From Spongiibacteraceae bacterium UBA5047 (GTDB lineage Bacteria > Pseudomonadota > Gammaproteobacteria > Pseudomonadales > Spongiibacteraceae), in NCBI GenBank assembly GCA_002415025.1, contig DIBR01000069.1:368-39329 (forward strand): DNA of 38,962 bases. Reading direction: 5' to 3'. The notes below the pieces were generated by a model. That model did not search any database and was not told the DNA's origin. It worked only from the letters and a program-made list of their open reading frames with translations. Shown piece by piece: positions 7,330-16,494 of this stretch. The translations under genes were made by a program, and so were the position numbers. Within the stretch, counting starts at the first letter, position 1, and each line of letters begins with the position of its first letter.

Positions 7330-9756
7330 TTAATGCGCACTAAATCTGCTACTGCCTTGCCCTTCTGTCACATCGGCCTCCAATTTCTGCTGAGACAAGC
7401 CCGCTAGGTACTCTTCATCAGAAATAGGTTTTGGTAATTGCTCCAGTGCAATCTCCAGCACTTCGTCGATCCACTTCACAGGCTTAATGGCCAGATCCGC
7501 TTTAATATCGTCCGGTATTTCTTTCAGGTCCGGTTCGTTTTCCGCCGGTATTATAATGGTTGTTATGCCCCCGCGGTGTGCCGCAAGCAACTTTTCTTTC
7601 AAGCCGCCTATTTTTAACACTTCGCCACGCAAGGTAATTTCACCGGTCATTGCGACGGTTGATTTAACCGGAATCCCGGTAATAACCGACACAAGCGCCG
7701 TACACATTCCCACGCCGGCCGAAGGGCCATCTTTGGGCGTAGCACCTTCCGGCACATGAATGTGGATGTCGTGAGAATCGTGATAGTTTGCTTGAATTCC
7801 AAGAGCTTGCGAACGACTCTTAACAACCGTCAGCGCAGCCTGAATCGACTCCTGCATTACGTCGCCAAGCGAACCGGTTTTCACATGACGCCCTTTGCCG
7901 ACAACCGACACGGCCTCAATGGTTAACAGTTCACCACCGACCTGTGTCCAGGCCAAGCCCGTAACCTGACCAATCCGGTTCTCTTCTTCGGCTTTGCCAA
8001 AACTGAATTTACGCACACCGAGATAGTCGCCCAAGTCATCGGCATCAATTTCAAGCAGGGCATTTTTACCTTTATTGCGGGCAATACTTTTAACGACCTT
8101 GCGACACACTTTGGCAAGCTCGCGCTCCAGCCCCCGTACACCCGCTTCGCGGGTATAGAATCGAATAACATCGCGAATGGCATCGTCACTAATGGCCAGT
8201 TCTTTTTCATTCAAGCCATTGTTGCGCATTTGTTTTGGTATCAGATAACGAATGGCGATATTGACCTTTTCCGCCTCCGTGTAACCGGGTATACGAATAA
8301 CTTCCATGCGATCAAGCAGGGCCGGCGGAATATTCAGCGAGTTCGAGGTACAGACAAACATCACGTCAGACAGATCGTAGTCAACCTCCAGATAGTGATC
8401 ACTGAAGCTGTTGTTCTGCTCGGGGTCGAGCACTTCGAGTAAGGCCGATGCGGGATCACCGCGATGATCCATGCCCATTTTGTCAATTTCATCGAGCAAA
8501 AACAGCGGGTTGCGTACACCAACCTTGGCTATTTTCTGGATTATCTTACCGGGCAGCGAGCCTATATAAGTACGGCGATGCCCTCGGATCTCGGCTTCGT
8601 CACGCACACCGCCCAGGGCCATACGCACAAATTTACGGTTGGTCGCACGCGCTACCGACTCACCCAGAGAGGTCTTACCGACACCGGGCGGCCCGACCAG
8701 ACAGAGCACGGGGCCTTTGACTTTTTTCACCCGTTTTTGCACCGCAAGATATTCGACGATGCGATCCTTGACCTCATCCAAACCGTAGTGGTCTTCGTTC
8801 AACACATCTTCGGCTTTATCGAGATTGTGCTTAACACGCGAGCGCTTCTGCCAGGGAATGGAAATTAGCCAATCAATGTAGCCGCGCACCACTGAAGCTT
8901 CAGCTGACATCGGCGACATCATTTTCAGTTTGCTGAGTTCAGACAAGGCCTTCTCTTCGGCCTCGTCACTCATTCCGGATTCCTTGATTTTGGTTTCCAG
9001 AACTTCCAGCTCATTACCGGTTTCGTCCATGTCACCCAGCTCACGCTGGATGGCCTTCATCTGTTCGTTAAGGTAGTACTCGCGCTGACTGCGCTCCATC
9101 TGCTTTTTGACGCGGCCACGGATGCGCTTTTCGACCGCAAACAGGTCAATTTCGGACTCCATCAGCGTCATCAAGTGCTCGAGACGCTCACGCTCGGAGA
9201 GCATTTCCAGAATGGACTGCTTTTGCTCCAGCTCCATACTCATGTGAGCAGCAATACTGTCGGCAAGGCGGCCTACTTCATCAATGCCGGACAGCGAAGT
9301 CAGCACCTCGGCGGGAATTTTCTTGCTGACATTGACATATTTTTCGAACTGGGTGATCGCAGACCGCACCAGCGTATCGGCCTCGGCACCATCGATTTCG
9401 TCGGCGTCCAGAGCAACAACCTGAGAATGGAAAAACTCGCCGGTGTCGTCAATGCGATTGATCTGTGCCCGGTAAGCCCCCTCAACCAGCACCTTAACCG
9501 TACCATCAGGCAGGCGCAGTAGTTGAAGAATATTGGAGACCGTACCAATATCGTAAAGATCGTCAATGCCGGGCTCGTCGACATTGGGGTCGCGCTGGGC
9601 AACGAGCATAATTTCCTTATCTGCCGCCATCGCGCTTTCCAGCGCACGAATGGATTTATCCCGCCCGACAAACAGGGGGATGACCATATGGGGGTAGACC
9701 ACCACATCTCTCAGTGGCAGTAGCGGAAAATCCATAACCTCGTTGGAATCACCCAT
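7330..9756 (-). CDS. lon: ATP-dependent protease Lon
   Basis: This is a cytoplasmic AAA+ protease that degrades damaged and short-lived regulatory proteins. The 808-aa protein has the usual order: N-terminal substrate domain (FPLLPLRDVVVYPHMVIPLF), coiled coil (about 190-270), ATPase with Walker A GPPGVGKTS (about 353-361) and Walker B PLFLLDEIDKMG, then the protease domain with Ser in PKDGPSAGVG (about 678) and the Lys of the Ser-Lys dyad in the following segment (VKST). The ATG at 9756 is preceded by AGAGG at 6 nt; an upstream in-frame ATG at 9825 adds 23 residues outside the family. A sigma-32-like promoter lies at 9855-9884. Confidence 0.97.
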   Translation of the reverse strand: MGDSNEVMDFPLLPLRDVVVYPHMVIPLFVGRDKSIRALESAMAADKEIMLVAQRDPNVDEPGIDDLYDIGTVSNILQLLRLPDGTVKVLVEGAYRAQINRIDDTGEFFHSQVVALDADEIDGAEADTLVRSAITQFEKYVNVSKKIPAEVLTSLSGIDEVGRLADSIAAHMSMELEQKQSILEMLSERERLEHLMTLMESEIDLFAVEKRIRGRVKKQMERSQREYYLNEQMKAIQRELGDMDETGNELEVLETKIKESGMSDEAEEKALSELSKLKMMSPMSAEASVVRGYIDWLISIPWQKRSRVKHNLDKAEDVLNEDHYGLDEVKDRIVEYLAVQKRVKKVKGPVLCLVGPPGVGKTSLGESVARATNRKFVRMALGGVRDEAEIRGHRRTYIGSLPGKIIQKIAKVGVRNPLFLLDEIDKMGMDHRGDPASALLEVLDPEQNNSFSDHYLEVDYDLSDVMFVCTSNSLNIPPALLDRMEVIRIPGYTEAEKVNIAIRYLIPKQMRNNGLNEKELAISDDAIRDVIRFYTREAGVRGLERELAKVCRKVVKSIARNKGKNALLEIDADDLGDYLGVRKFSFGKAEEENRIGQVTGLAWTQVGGELLTIEAVSVVGKGRHVKTGSLGDVMQESIQAALTVVKSRSQALGIQANYHDSHDIHIHVPEGATPKDGPSAGVGMCTALVSVITGIPVKSTVAMTGEITLRGEVLKIGGLKEKLLAAHRGGITTIIIPAENEPDLKEIPDDIKADLAIKPVKWIDEVLEIALEQLPKPISDEEYLAGLSQQKLEADVTEGQGSSRFSAH

Positions 9757-9854
9757 TGGTAACCTCTTAACAGGTGGCTTGGAGATCTCGACATCTGGGC
9801 CGGATCGGCGAATCGCGCCAGACAAGCCCGAAAAATCGAACTGCGCGCTCCCTA

Positions 9855-9884
9855 AACATGGGGGGTGATTGCCGGAATTACAAG
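9855..9884 (-). promoter_or_regulatory. Heat-shock (sigma-32-like) promoter of lon
   Basis: On the minus strand, CTTGTAA (9884-9878) matches the sigma-32 -35 element CTTGAAA at six of seven positions. CCCCATGTT (9863-9855) matches the -10 element CCCCATNT. The spacer is 14 nt, within the usual range. It lies about 100 nt upstream of the lon start; heat-shock control of lon is established in relatives. Confidence 0.7.
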
Positions 9885-9906
9885 GGCTTGACGGAGAAAT
9901 AGTGCC

Positions 9907-9932
9907 GTCCGGGCCAGTAGACTGGCCCGGAC
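9907..9932. repeat. 12-bp-arm GC-rich hairpin between clpX and lon
   Basis: The arms GTCCGGGCCAGT and ACTGGCCCGGAC are perfect reverse complements separated by AG. The hairpin begins 10 nt past the clpX stop on the minus strand but lacks a following T-run, so it may protect the clpX 3' end or pause polymerase rather than act as a canonical terminator. Confidence 0.7.
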
Positions 9933-9942
9933 TGATCAGTTT

Positions 9943-11226
9943 TTAATCGTCCGGGGCCGCTTTTTTCTTTTCGGTGTTGTGATAGACAAGCATGGGCTCG
10001 GATTCGCCCTTGATAACGGACTCGTCAATCACAACCTTGCTGACATTTTCAAGGGACGGGATCTGGTACATGGTATCGAGCAGAACGGCTTCAAGTATGG
10101 AGCGCAGACCGCGAGCGCCGGTTTTGCGCACCATGGCTTTCTCGGCCACTGCGCGCAAACCATCTTCGCGGAAGTCCACATCAACCCCCTCCATCTCAAA
10201 CAGTTTTCCATACTGCTTGGTCAGGGAGTTTTTGGGCTCCGTCAGGATGCTGATCAAGGCATCCACATCCAGCTCTTCCAGCGTCGCGATAACCGGCAAA
10301 CGCCCGACAAATTCAGGTATCAAACCGTAACGAACCAGATCTTCCGGCTCCAAATCCGCCAGCACTTCACCAACATTGCGCTTGTCGTCTTTGCTTTTGA
10401 CCTCAGCAGCAAAACCGATGCCGCCTCGCTCGGAACGATCGCGAATGACCTTGTCCAGACCCGCGAATGCGCCACCACAGATAAACAGAATATTAGCGGT
10501 GTTGACCTGCAAAAATTCCTGCTGGGGATGTTTGCGCCCACCCTGGGGTGGCACCGAAGCGACGGTACCTTCGATCAGCTTCAACAGTGCCTGCTGTACG
10601 CCCTCGCCCGACACATCCCGGGTAATGGAAGGGTTGTCGGATTTGCGGGAAATCTTGTCTATCTCATCAATATAGACAATACCCATCTGGGCCTTGTCGA
10701 CATCGTAGTCGCACTTTTGCAGCAACTTCTGGATGATATTTTCAACGTCTTCGCCCACATAGCCGGCTTCGGTCAGCGTAGTGGCATCCGCGATGGTAAA
10801 CGGTACATCCAGCAAGCGGGCAAGAGTTTCAGCCAGCAGGGTTTTACCGCTGCCCGTGGGGCCAACCATCAGAATATTGCTTTTGCCCAGCTCGACATCG
10901 TCAGAGCTGTTGTCGGCATGACGCAGCCGCTTGTAGTGGTTGTAAACCGCTACCGCCAGCACTTTTTTGGCACGATCCTGGCCAATAACATACTGGCCGA
11001 GAATATCTTTGATTTCTTCGGGCGTTGGCAGCCGGTCGTGACTGGACTCGCTACCGCTTTCCTGAATCTCTTCGCGGATAATATCGTTACACAGGTCAAC
11101 ACATTCGTCACAGATAAATACAGACGGTCCAGCGATCAGTTTTCTGACCTCATGCTGACTCTTGCCGCAGAACGAACAGTAGAGCAATTTGCCACTATCG
11201 TCGCCGTCTTTCGTGTGATCCGCCAT
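9943..11226 (-). CDS. clpX: ClpXP unfoldase subunit ClpX
   Basis: This AAA+ unfoldase recognises tagged substrates and threads them into ClpP. The 427-aa protein has a four-Cys zinc-binding domain (CSFCGKSQ ... ICDECVDLC, about residues 14-40), Walker A GPTGSGKTLLAE and Walker B VYIDEIDKI. The ClpP-docking IGF loop is present (RGGIGFAAEV). The ATG at 11226 has GGAG at 6 nt; in-frame codons further upstream would add residues outside the family. It lies 142 nt after clpP. A small hairpin (GCGCACC, 5-nt T loop, GGTGCGC) lies just before its ribosome-binding site. Confidence 0.97.
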   Translation of the reverse strand: MADHTKDGDDSGKLLYCSFCGKSQHEVRKLIAGPSVFICDECVDLCNDIIREEIQESGSESSHDRLPTPEEIKDILGQYVIGQDRAKKVLAVAVYNHYKRLRHADNSSDDVELGKSNILMVGPTGSGKTLLAETLARLLDVPFTIADATTLTEAGYVGEDVENIIQKLLQKCDYDVDKAQMGIVYIDEIDKISRKSDNPSITRDVSGEGVQQALLKLIEGTVASVPPQGGRKHPQQEFLQVNTANILFICGGAFAGLDKVIRDRSERGGIGFAAEVKSKDDKRNVGEVLADLEPEDLVRYGLIPEFVGRLPVIATLEELDVDALISILTEPKNSLTKQYGKLFEMEGVDVDFREDGLRAVAEKAMVRKTGARGLRSILEAVLLDTMYQIPSLENVSKVVIDESVIKGESEPMLVYHNTEKKKAAPDD

Positions 11227-11368
11227 CAAGCTCTCCATTGCGCGCACCAAAAAGGTGCGCAATCTATTCTCTCTAATCTAAAGATGCTGATTTTTGCCGC
11301 ATTTTGCAAGCCCGACGGACCTATCAAAACTACGTATTGCCAGCCTTCAAACGCTGTGGTCTGCCCTG

Positions 11369-12016
11369 CTATGCCTTCTCCGCAGGCGCCCGCTGGATCA
11401 TGACGTCGTCAACCAGCCCGTAAGCCTTGGACTGTTCAGCGTTCATAAAGTTGTCACGCTCGGTATCCAGACGGATTTTCTCGATGTCCTGGCCGGTATG
11501 CTGGGCCATCAGCTCATTCAGACGCTCACGGATAATCAGGATCTCGCGGGCGTGAATGTCGATGTCCGTCGCCTGCCCCGTCGCACCACCGCTGGGCTGG
11601 TGAATCATGGTGCGCGCGTTGGGCAGCATGTAGCGCTTGCCTTTGGCTCCGCCCGACAGCAAAAACGCCCCCATGCTGGCCGCCTGACCAATGCACATGG
11701 TGCTCACATCCGCCTTGATAAACTGCATGGTGTCATAAATAGACAGACCTGCAGTCACCGAACCACCGGGCGAGTTGATATACAGGTGGATATCCTTGTC
11801 CGGGTTTTCAGACTCCAGAAACAGCATCTGCGCAACAATCAGGTTGGCCATATGGTCTTCAACCGGGCCCACACAGAAAATGACGCGTTCCTTGAGTAGC
11901 CGCGAATAAATATCGAAGGAGCGCTCACCTCTGGCAGTCTGCTCGACCACGATAGGCACCAGGCCGAGGTTATTGATCTGATTGCTGTTGTAGCCTTCCG
12001 AGTAATTACGCGACAT
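11369..12016 (-). CDS. clpP: ClpP protease subunit
   Basis: This is the serine peptidase that forms the double-heptamer chamber used by ClpX and ClpA. The catalytic triad is Ser114 (GQAASMGAF), His139 (MIHQPSGG) and Asp188 (DTERDNF). The 215-aa length includes a short N-terminal propeptide, as in relatives. The minus-strand order tig, clpP, clpX, lon is conserved. The upstream region carries a perfect 17-bp palindrome and a weak sigma-32-like promoter. Confidence 0.97.
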   Translation of the reverse strand: MSRNYSEGYNSNQINNLGLVPIVVEQTARGERSFDIYSRLLKERVIFCVGPVEDHMANLIVAQMLFLESENPDKDIHLYINSPGGSVTAGLSIYDTMQFIKADVSTMCIGQAASMGAFLLSGGAKGKRYMLPNARTMIHQPSGGATGQATDIDIHAREILIIRERLNELMAQHTGQDIEKIRLDTERDNFMNAEQSKAYGLVDDVMIQRAPAEKA

Positions 12017-12056
12017 AAGCTCTATTTTTCTCCCGCTGGTGATGACTGGCTTGCGT

Positions 12057-12083
12057 TTGGGGTGTGTGACCTCGCGTTTGAAA
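12057..12083 (-). promoter_or_regulatory. Possible sigma-32-like promoter of clpP
   Basis: On the minus strand, TTTCAAA (12083-12077), a 14-nt spacer and CCCCAAAC (from 12062) resemble the heat-shock pattern CTTGAAA/CCCCATNT, with mismatches in both elements. The position, about 40 nt before the clpP ATG, is suitable. The -35 element overlaps the palindrome at 12072-12088. Confidence 0.35.
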
Positions 12084-12088
12084 CGCGA
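12072..12088. repeat. 17-bp perfect palindrome upstream of clpP
   Basis: TCGCGTTT, a central G, then AAACGCGA: perfect 8-bp arms about 56 nt before the clpP start. Its size and placement suit an operator, but no regulator can be named. Confidence 0.6.
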
Positions 12089-12150
12089 TAAACGCTCTGC
12101 TGTAAAATCTTTCTACTACAAATTAGCCGCAACCCAAAATATCAGGCCAC

Positions 12151-12186
12151 AAAAAACAAAGGCGACCGAATTTTCACCCGATCGCC
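12151..12186 (-). terminator. Intrinsic terminator after tig
   Basis: On the minus strand an 8-bp stem (GGCGATCG pairing with CGGTCGCC, one G-U), a 10-nt loop and the T-rich tail TTTGTTTTTT lie 31 nt past the tig stop, separating tig from clpP. Confidence 0.8.
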
Positions 12187-12217
12187 CCCTGCGAAGTAAA
12201 CGCTGCGCCAAGCCGCG

Positions 12218-13549
12218 TTATTCGTCGTCGGTAGTCGCTTCTTCGGGTGGCGACATAACTTTTTCGTAGCTGGAAGTTTCCTCGCTAAGCTGTGCTTTTT
12301 CAAGCAGTTTATCAACTACCTGATTCTCTACCACGAGGGATTCGATTCCACGCAACTGCTGCGGGTTGCTGTAATACCAGTTAACAACCTGCTCTTTGTC
12401 CTGATATGTTTCGGCCATTTTTTCGATGGCCTCGCGCACTTTATCAGCGTCTGCTTCAATTGACTCGGAGTTAACCAATTCATTCAACACAAGACCCAGC
12501 TTTACACGGCGCTCGGCATTTTCGGCAAACACCTCATCCGGGAAAATGTCTTTGGCGTTAATCTGTTTGGCCAGATCACCAAACTGCTGAAGCTGCTGAT
12601 TTCTCAGCGCATCGATCTCCTGAGTGATCAGGGCCTGCGGCACCTGCAGGTCGTCGTGCAGTTCCAGCACGCCATCCATAATCTGTTGCTTCACGCGGTT
12701 TTCAATCGCATTGTCGAGCTCGCGCTGCATATTCTTGCGAACTTCGGTATGAAAGGCCTCTACACCGCCCTCATCCACGCCGAACAGCTTGAAAAACTCG
12801 TCATCCAGTTCTGGCTGTTGTTTGGCCTTAACCGCATTGACCTTGATTTTGAACTCAACAGCAGCACCCTTGAGCTCCTCACTGTGGTAGTCCTCCGGGA
12901 AGCTCAGAGCCAACACCTTTTCATCACCCGCTGACAGGCCAACGATGCCGTCTTCAAACCCGGGAATCATACGACCCGAGCCCAGCACCAGATCAGAACC
13001 TTCGGCAGTACCACCATCGAAGGCTTCGCCGTCCTTGGTACCGGCATAGTCGATATTGACCTGATCGCCATCTGCTGCGGCGCGCTCGACCGCCTCGAAA
13101 CTGGCCCGTTGCTCGCGCAGATTCTCGACCATTTTCTCAAGATCAGCGTCTGTCAGCTCAGCAACCGGTTTGACGACCTTCACGCTGCTGTAATCTTTCA
13201 GTTCGACCTCGGGAAATATCTCAAAAGTCGCAACAAACTCGAGATCGCGGCCCTCTTCAATATTCTTGGGCTCTATGGCGGGCTGACCAGCCGGCTTAAG
13301 CTCCTGCTGCTGAATCGCCTCGTAGAACGAGTCGTTCATCACCTGACCCAGCACTTCCATACGAACGGACTGGCCGAAGCGCTGACGCATGACTTTCATG
13401 GGCACCTTGCCCGGACGAAAGCCCGGCAGACGTACGGTTTTGGCCGCTTCCTGCAATTTGGTGTTCACGGCGCTGTCGATGCGTTCTGCTGGCACACCAA
13501 CGATCAAACGACGCTCCAGACCTGAAGTCGTTTCAACTGACACTTGCAT
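12218..13549 (-). CDS. tig: Trigger factor
   Basis: This is the ribosome-bound chaperone and prolyl isomerase that meets nascent chains at the exit tunnel. The 443-aa protein has the ribosome-binding N domain (GFRPGKVPMKVMRQRFG loop at about 44-60), the FKBP-like isomerase domain at about 155-245 (DQVNIDYAGTKDGEAFDGG, MIPGFEDGIVGLSAGD) and the helical C-terminal arms. The ATG at 13549 has GAGGGA upstream. tRNA-Leu lies 74 nt upstream on the same strand. Confidence 0.97.
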   Translation of the reverse strand: MQVSVETTSGLERRLIVGVPAERIDSAVNTKLQEAAKTVRLPGFRPGKVPMKVMRQRFGQSVRMEVLGQVMNDSFYEAIQQQELKPAGQPAIEPKNIEEGRDLEFVATFEIFPEVELKDYSSVKVVKPVAELTDADLEKMVENLREQRASFEAVERAAADGDQVNIDYAGTKDGEAFDGGTAEGSDLVLGSGRMIPGFEDGIVGLSAGDEKVLALSFPEDYHSEELKGAAVEFKIKVNAVKAKQQPELDDEFFKLFGVDEGGVEAFHTEVRKNMQRELDNAIENRVKQQIMDGVLELHDDLQVPQALITQEIDALRNQQLQQFGDLAKQINAKDIFPDEVFAENAERRVKLGLVLNELVNSESIEADADKVREAIEKMAETYQDKEQVVNWYYSNPQQLRGIESLVVENQVVDKLLEKAQLSEETSSYEKVMSPPEEATTDDE

Positions 13550-13623
13550 GGGATTCCCTCTACGCGATCAGAACGGCTGCTAGCGGTTGCGCTACCCCTG
13601 TTCTGAGCTGATCGATAATAATA

Positions 13624-13708
13624 TGGTGCGAAAGGAGAGACTCGAACTCTCACAGGTTGCCCCGCTGGAACCTAAATCCAGTGCGTCTACCAATTCCGCC
13701 ACTTTCGC
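13624..13708 (-). tRNA. tRNA-Leu (anticodon UAG)
   Basis: The minus strand begins with GCGAAAG, which pairs with CTTTCGC at the 3' end. It has a type II layout with a variable arm, TTCGAGTC in the T arm and an encoded CCA at 13626-13624. The anticodon stem CTGGA/TCCAG encloses the loop TTTAGGT, giving anticodon TAG (reads CUA/CUG). It lies upstream of tig on the same strand. Confidence 0.96.
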
Positions 13709-13850
13709 AAATTCGTCAACAGTAGGCTATAAGCCTCTGTTTTATCGGATTAAACAGCTGTGGATCGTGTTTAAGCCCGCAAATTTTGGTCGGCAATTGT
13801 GCCACAGCGCCTTTGACGTCGCAAGCGAGATTGGCGCCTGCGGCAAGGGC

Positions 13851-15197
13851 TTAACCGGACTTTTCGGCAGGATAGCCCGCCAGAAAAATCAATGCCTCAC
13901 CCACACCGGCCTCGGGCTGGTATTCGACCTTCAGTGCGGGGTGGGAGTTGGGTAGCAACAGCGCCTGCTCCGGACCCAATCCGCAGGGCCCGATGGGCAA
14001 TTGCCCCTGAATACCGATGAAGACGCCATACTGCTCCGGGCCGGGTAGTTCAAAGGCGCTGCCCGGCTGGACGATATAGCGTTGCACTTCAAAATCGGCA
14101 AAATCGACAATGCGCTCCACCCGCACCCCCCCGCTGTCGCGCAGGCATTCAGAGGGCGGCTGTTCGGGCGTGTCCAGCTGCATTTTGGCAACGGCCGCTT
14201 CGGTATCCCAGTGCGACTGGGTCAGCACTTTCTGGGCGAAGGCAACGATTAGCCGTTCGTAGACCGGGGTCTGAAATTCTATGGTGCGAACGCCATGTTG
14301 CAGCGCGTGAGGGGTATGGGTTGGCACCTTGACCACGTCGCCGGACCTTAGCGGCAGCAAGGCGGTAAACGCGTTCATCTCTGCCCGCAACTCACGCTCC
14401 CGCTCAGTTAACGTCTGAGGCAGCGACGACAATGCGGATTCCCGCGCCGCGATGCTGTCTCCAACTCGCTCATCCAGCAAGCCGTCAATTTCGCGGCGCA
14501 CAGCTTCGTAATTAACTACGGCCTGGCGGAAGGCCGCCCGAAAATCGGCATCATTCGCATACTCGCAGCGCCGCACCGGATCAAACCCGAAACGGATAGC
14601 CCCCACGCCATCCGGCCAGGCTTTGGGGTCGACGGAGGTCACCACGTAGACTTCGCGCTTCTCTTCATGCAATTCGAAGTACAAGTCGCCGTAGACCTCC
14701 TCGGGCCTGGGCGCCAGAATCTTCAGCAGCATCAGGTCGCGCTCGCGATGGCCGCAAAGCGCCGACGGCAAGGCACTCAGCGCCCAGGGCAAGGGAACCG
14801 CCCGATCCGCATGACCCGCCAGGGCAACACCGCGATCTTCCATGCCGGTATACCAGATCTCCTCTCCCCAGGGCTTGGGGATATGAACCGGTTGCAGCGC
14901 CAGCGCAAGATCGCTGCCAAATATCTCACATCCCAGCTGCCCGGCCAGTTCCGACAAGGTGGCTGTGCCGTTGAGATCGTTGTCGGCAAGCGACGAGGCC
15001 TCACACACGATAAAATGCAAAGCGGCATTGGGCTGCTTTTCATACACGGCAACCAGACGGTCAGTCGCAGGGGTTTTTTGCCAGTATCTGGGTAAATCGA
15101 ATACCAGCGCGAGCCTGTCGCCGCCGGACGCTGACGCGGCCCAGCCCTGCACATGGGCGTCGGGTAATCCGGAAATGTTGGTGAGAGCGAGGGCCAT
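13851..15197 (-). CDS. Class I mannose-6-phosphate-isomerase-like bicupin protein
   Basis: This 448-aa cytoplasmic protein has no signal peptide. Its middle resembles class I phosphomannose isomerases: IPKPWGEEIWYTG (about 108-120), DLYFELHEEKREVYVVT (putative metal ligands in ELH and KRE), and PTHTPHALQHGV followed by IEFQTPVYERLI, where His would complete the site. A second cupin-like repeat near the C-terminus has YIVQPGSAFELPG and PEQALLLPNSH. The typical Q-x-H ligand pair appears as E-x-H, so the substrate may not be mannose 6-phosphate. The N-terminal 100 residues are not recognised. It stands alone between tRNA-Leu and the fadA terminator. Metal-dependent sugar-phosphate isomerase is a cautious reading; the exact function is unknown. 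Confidence 0.6.
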   Translation of the reverse strand: MALALTNISGLPDAHVQGWAASASGGDRLALVFDLPRYWQKTPATDRLVAVYEKQPNAALHFIVCEASSLADNDLNGTATLSELAGQLGCEIFGSDLALALQPVHIPKPWGEEIWYTGMEDRGVALAGHADRAVPLPWALSALPSALCGHRERDLMLLKILAPRPEEVYGDLYFELHEEKREVYVVTSVDPKAWPDGVGAIRFGFDPVRRCEYANDADFRAAFRQAVVNYEAVRREIDGLLDERVGDSIAARESALSSLPQTLTERERELRAEMNAFTALLPLRSGDVVKVPTHTPHALQHGVRTIEFQTPVYERLIVAFAQKVLTQSHWDTEAAVAKMQLDTPEQPPSECLRDSGGVRVERIVDFADFEVQRYIVQPGSAFELPGPEQYGVFIGIQGQLPIGPCGLGPEQALLLPNSHPALKVEYQPEAGVGEALIFLAGYPAEKSG

Positions 15198-15248
15198 TCA
15201 CAACCTGTTTTGCAAAAGCAGATAAAGGCGGAATATTAGCATAGCCGC

Positions 15249-15277
15249 AAACGAAAACGGGCTCCGAAGAGCCCGTT
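15249..15277 (-). terminator. Intrinsic terminator of fadBA
   Basis: On the minus strand, AACGGGCTC, loop TTCG, GAGCCCGTT and then TTCGTTT form a 9-bp stem with a stable tetraloop and a T-rich tail, 22 nt past the fadA stop. Confidence 0.85.
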
Positions 15278-15298
15278 AGTCGGTAGAGTCGCCGGCAA

Positions 15299-16474
15299 TC
15301 AGATTCGCTCGATCAGCGTGCTGATGCCCTGCCCCATACCAATACACATGGTAGAAAGACCAATCGACTTGTCCTGCTGCTCAAGCACGTTCAGCAAGGT
15401 ACCGGTAATGCGCGTGCCGGAACATCCGAAGGGGTGCCCCAGAGCGATCGCGCCGCCGTTGAGGTTAACCTTCTCGTCCATCGCATCGAGCAAGCCCAGA
15501 TCTTTCAGGACCGGCAGTGACTGCGCGGCAAAGGCTTCGTTCAGCTCAACACATTCAATGTCGTCCATACTCATGCCAATACGTTTGAGCATTTTCTGGG
15601 TGGACGGCACCGGGCCGTAACCCATAATGGAAGGATCAACACCGGCCACGCCCATACCGATAATACGGGCGCGCGGCTTGGCACCAATGGCCTTGGCCTT
15701 GGCGCCGGACATCACCAGCATCACCGATGCGCCATCGGCGATTTGCGAGCTGGTACCGGCGGTTACCGTGCCGTTGCGCGGATCAAAGGCCGGCTTCAAT
15801 TCGGCCAGACCTTCCAGCGTGGTATCGCCGCGAATGGTGTTGTCCTGGGTGACCAGAATTTTCTTGCCGTCTTCGTCATGACCTTCAATCGCGATGATTT
15901 CATTGTCAAAACGACCATTTTGCTGGGCATCGTGCGCGCGCTTATGAGAGCGCAGACCAAACTGGTCCTGCTGCTCGCGCGTAATACCGTGGAGCATGCC
16001 CAGGGCTTCGGCGGTCATACCCATCATGCCTGCGGCTCGCGCTACGTGCTTGCTCGCCTGCGGGTTGGGGTCAATGCCGTGGTTCATGGCCAGGTGCCCC
16101 ATATGCTCGACACCGCCCACGAGAAACACATCACCGTTGCCGGTCATGATGCCCTGCGCCGCAGTATGCAAGGCCGACATGGAAGAACCGCAGAGACGAC
16201 TCACCGTCTGGCCCGCCACGGTATGCGGAATGACGGTAAGCACCGACATCATGCGCGCAATATTCCAGCCCTGTTCCAGAGTCTGGTTAACGCAGCCCCA
16301 GATCACATCCTCAATGTCTGCCGGGTCCAGCTCGGGATTGCGGGCCAGCAGACCGTCCACCAGCGCGGCCGACATATTTTCAGCACGTACATTGCGGTAT
16401 ACGCCATTTTTGGAACGCCCCATGGCGGTTCTGGCGCAATCAACGATGACAACATCAGTATCTTTGAAACTCAT
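15299..16474 (-). CDS. fadA: 3-ketoacyl-CoA thiolase FadA
   Basis: It performs thiolytic cleavage of 3-ketoacyl-CoA to acetyl-CoA and a shortened acyl-CoA, the last step of each beta-oxidation round, as the beta subunit of the cytoplasmic FadB2A2 complex. The nucleophile is Cys95 (SRLCGSSMSA); His347 (ALGHPFGCSG) and Cys377 (TMCIGMGQG) complete the site. The 391-aa length is typical. AGGAG precedes the ATG, and the gene lies 20 nt after fadB in the same operon. Confidence 0.96.
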   Translation of the reverse strand: MSFKDTDVVIVDCARTAMGRSKNGVYRNVRAENMSAALVDGLLARNPELDPADIEDVIWGCVNQTLEQGWNIARMMSVLTVIPHTVAGQTVSRLCGSSMSALHTAAQGIMTGNGDVFLVGGVEHMGHLAMNHGIDPNPQASKHVARAAGMMGMTAEALGMLHGITREQQDQFGLRSHKRAHDAQQNGRFDNEIIAIEGHDEDGKKILVTQDNTIRGDTTLEGLAELKPAFDPRNGTVTAGTSSQIADGASVMLVMSGAKAKAIGAKPRARIIGMGVAGVDPSIMGYGPVPSTQKMLKRIGMSMDDIECVELNEAFAAQSLPVLKDLGLLDAMDEKVNLNGGAIALGHPFGCSGTRITGTLLNVLEQQDKSIGLSTMCIGMGQGISTLIERI

Positions 16475-16494
16475 AGTCCTACTCCTGCACCAGA

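Noticed and set aside
9979..11403. 474-codon open frame on the plus strand opposite clpX
   Set aside because: It is fully antisense to a certain clpX gene, has no ribosome-binding site and no family resemblance; it results from codon bias of the real gene.
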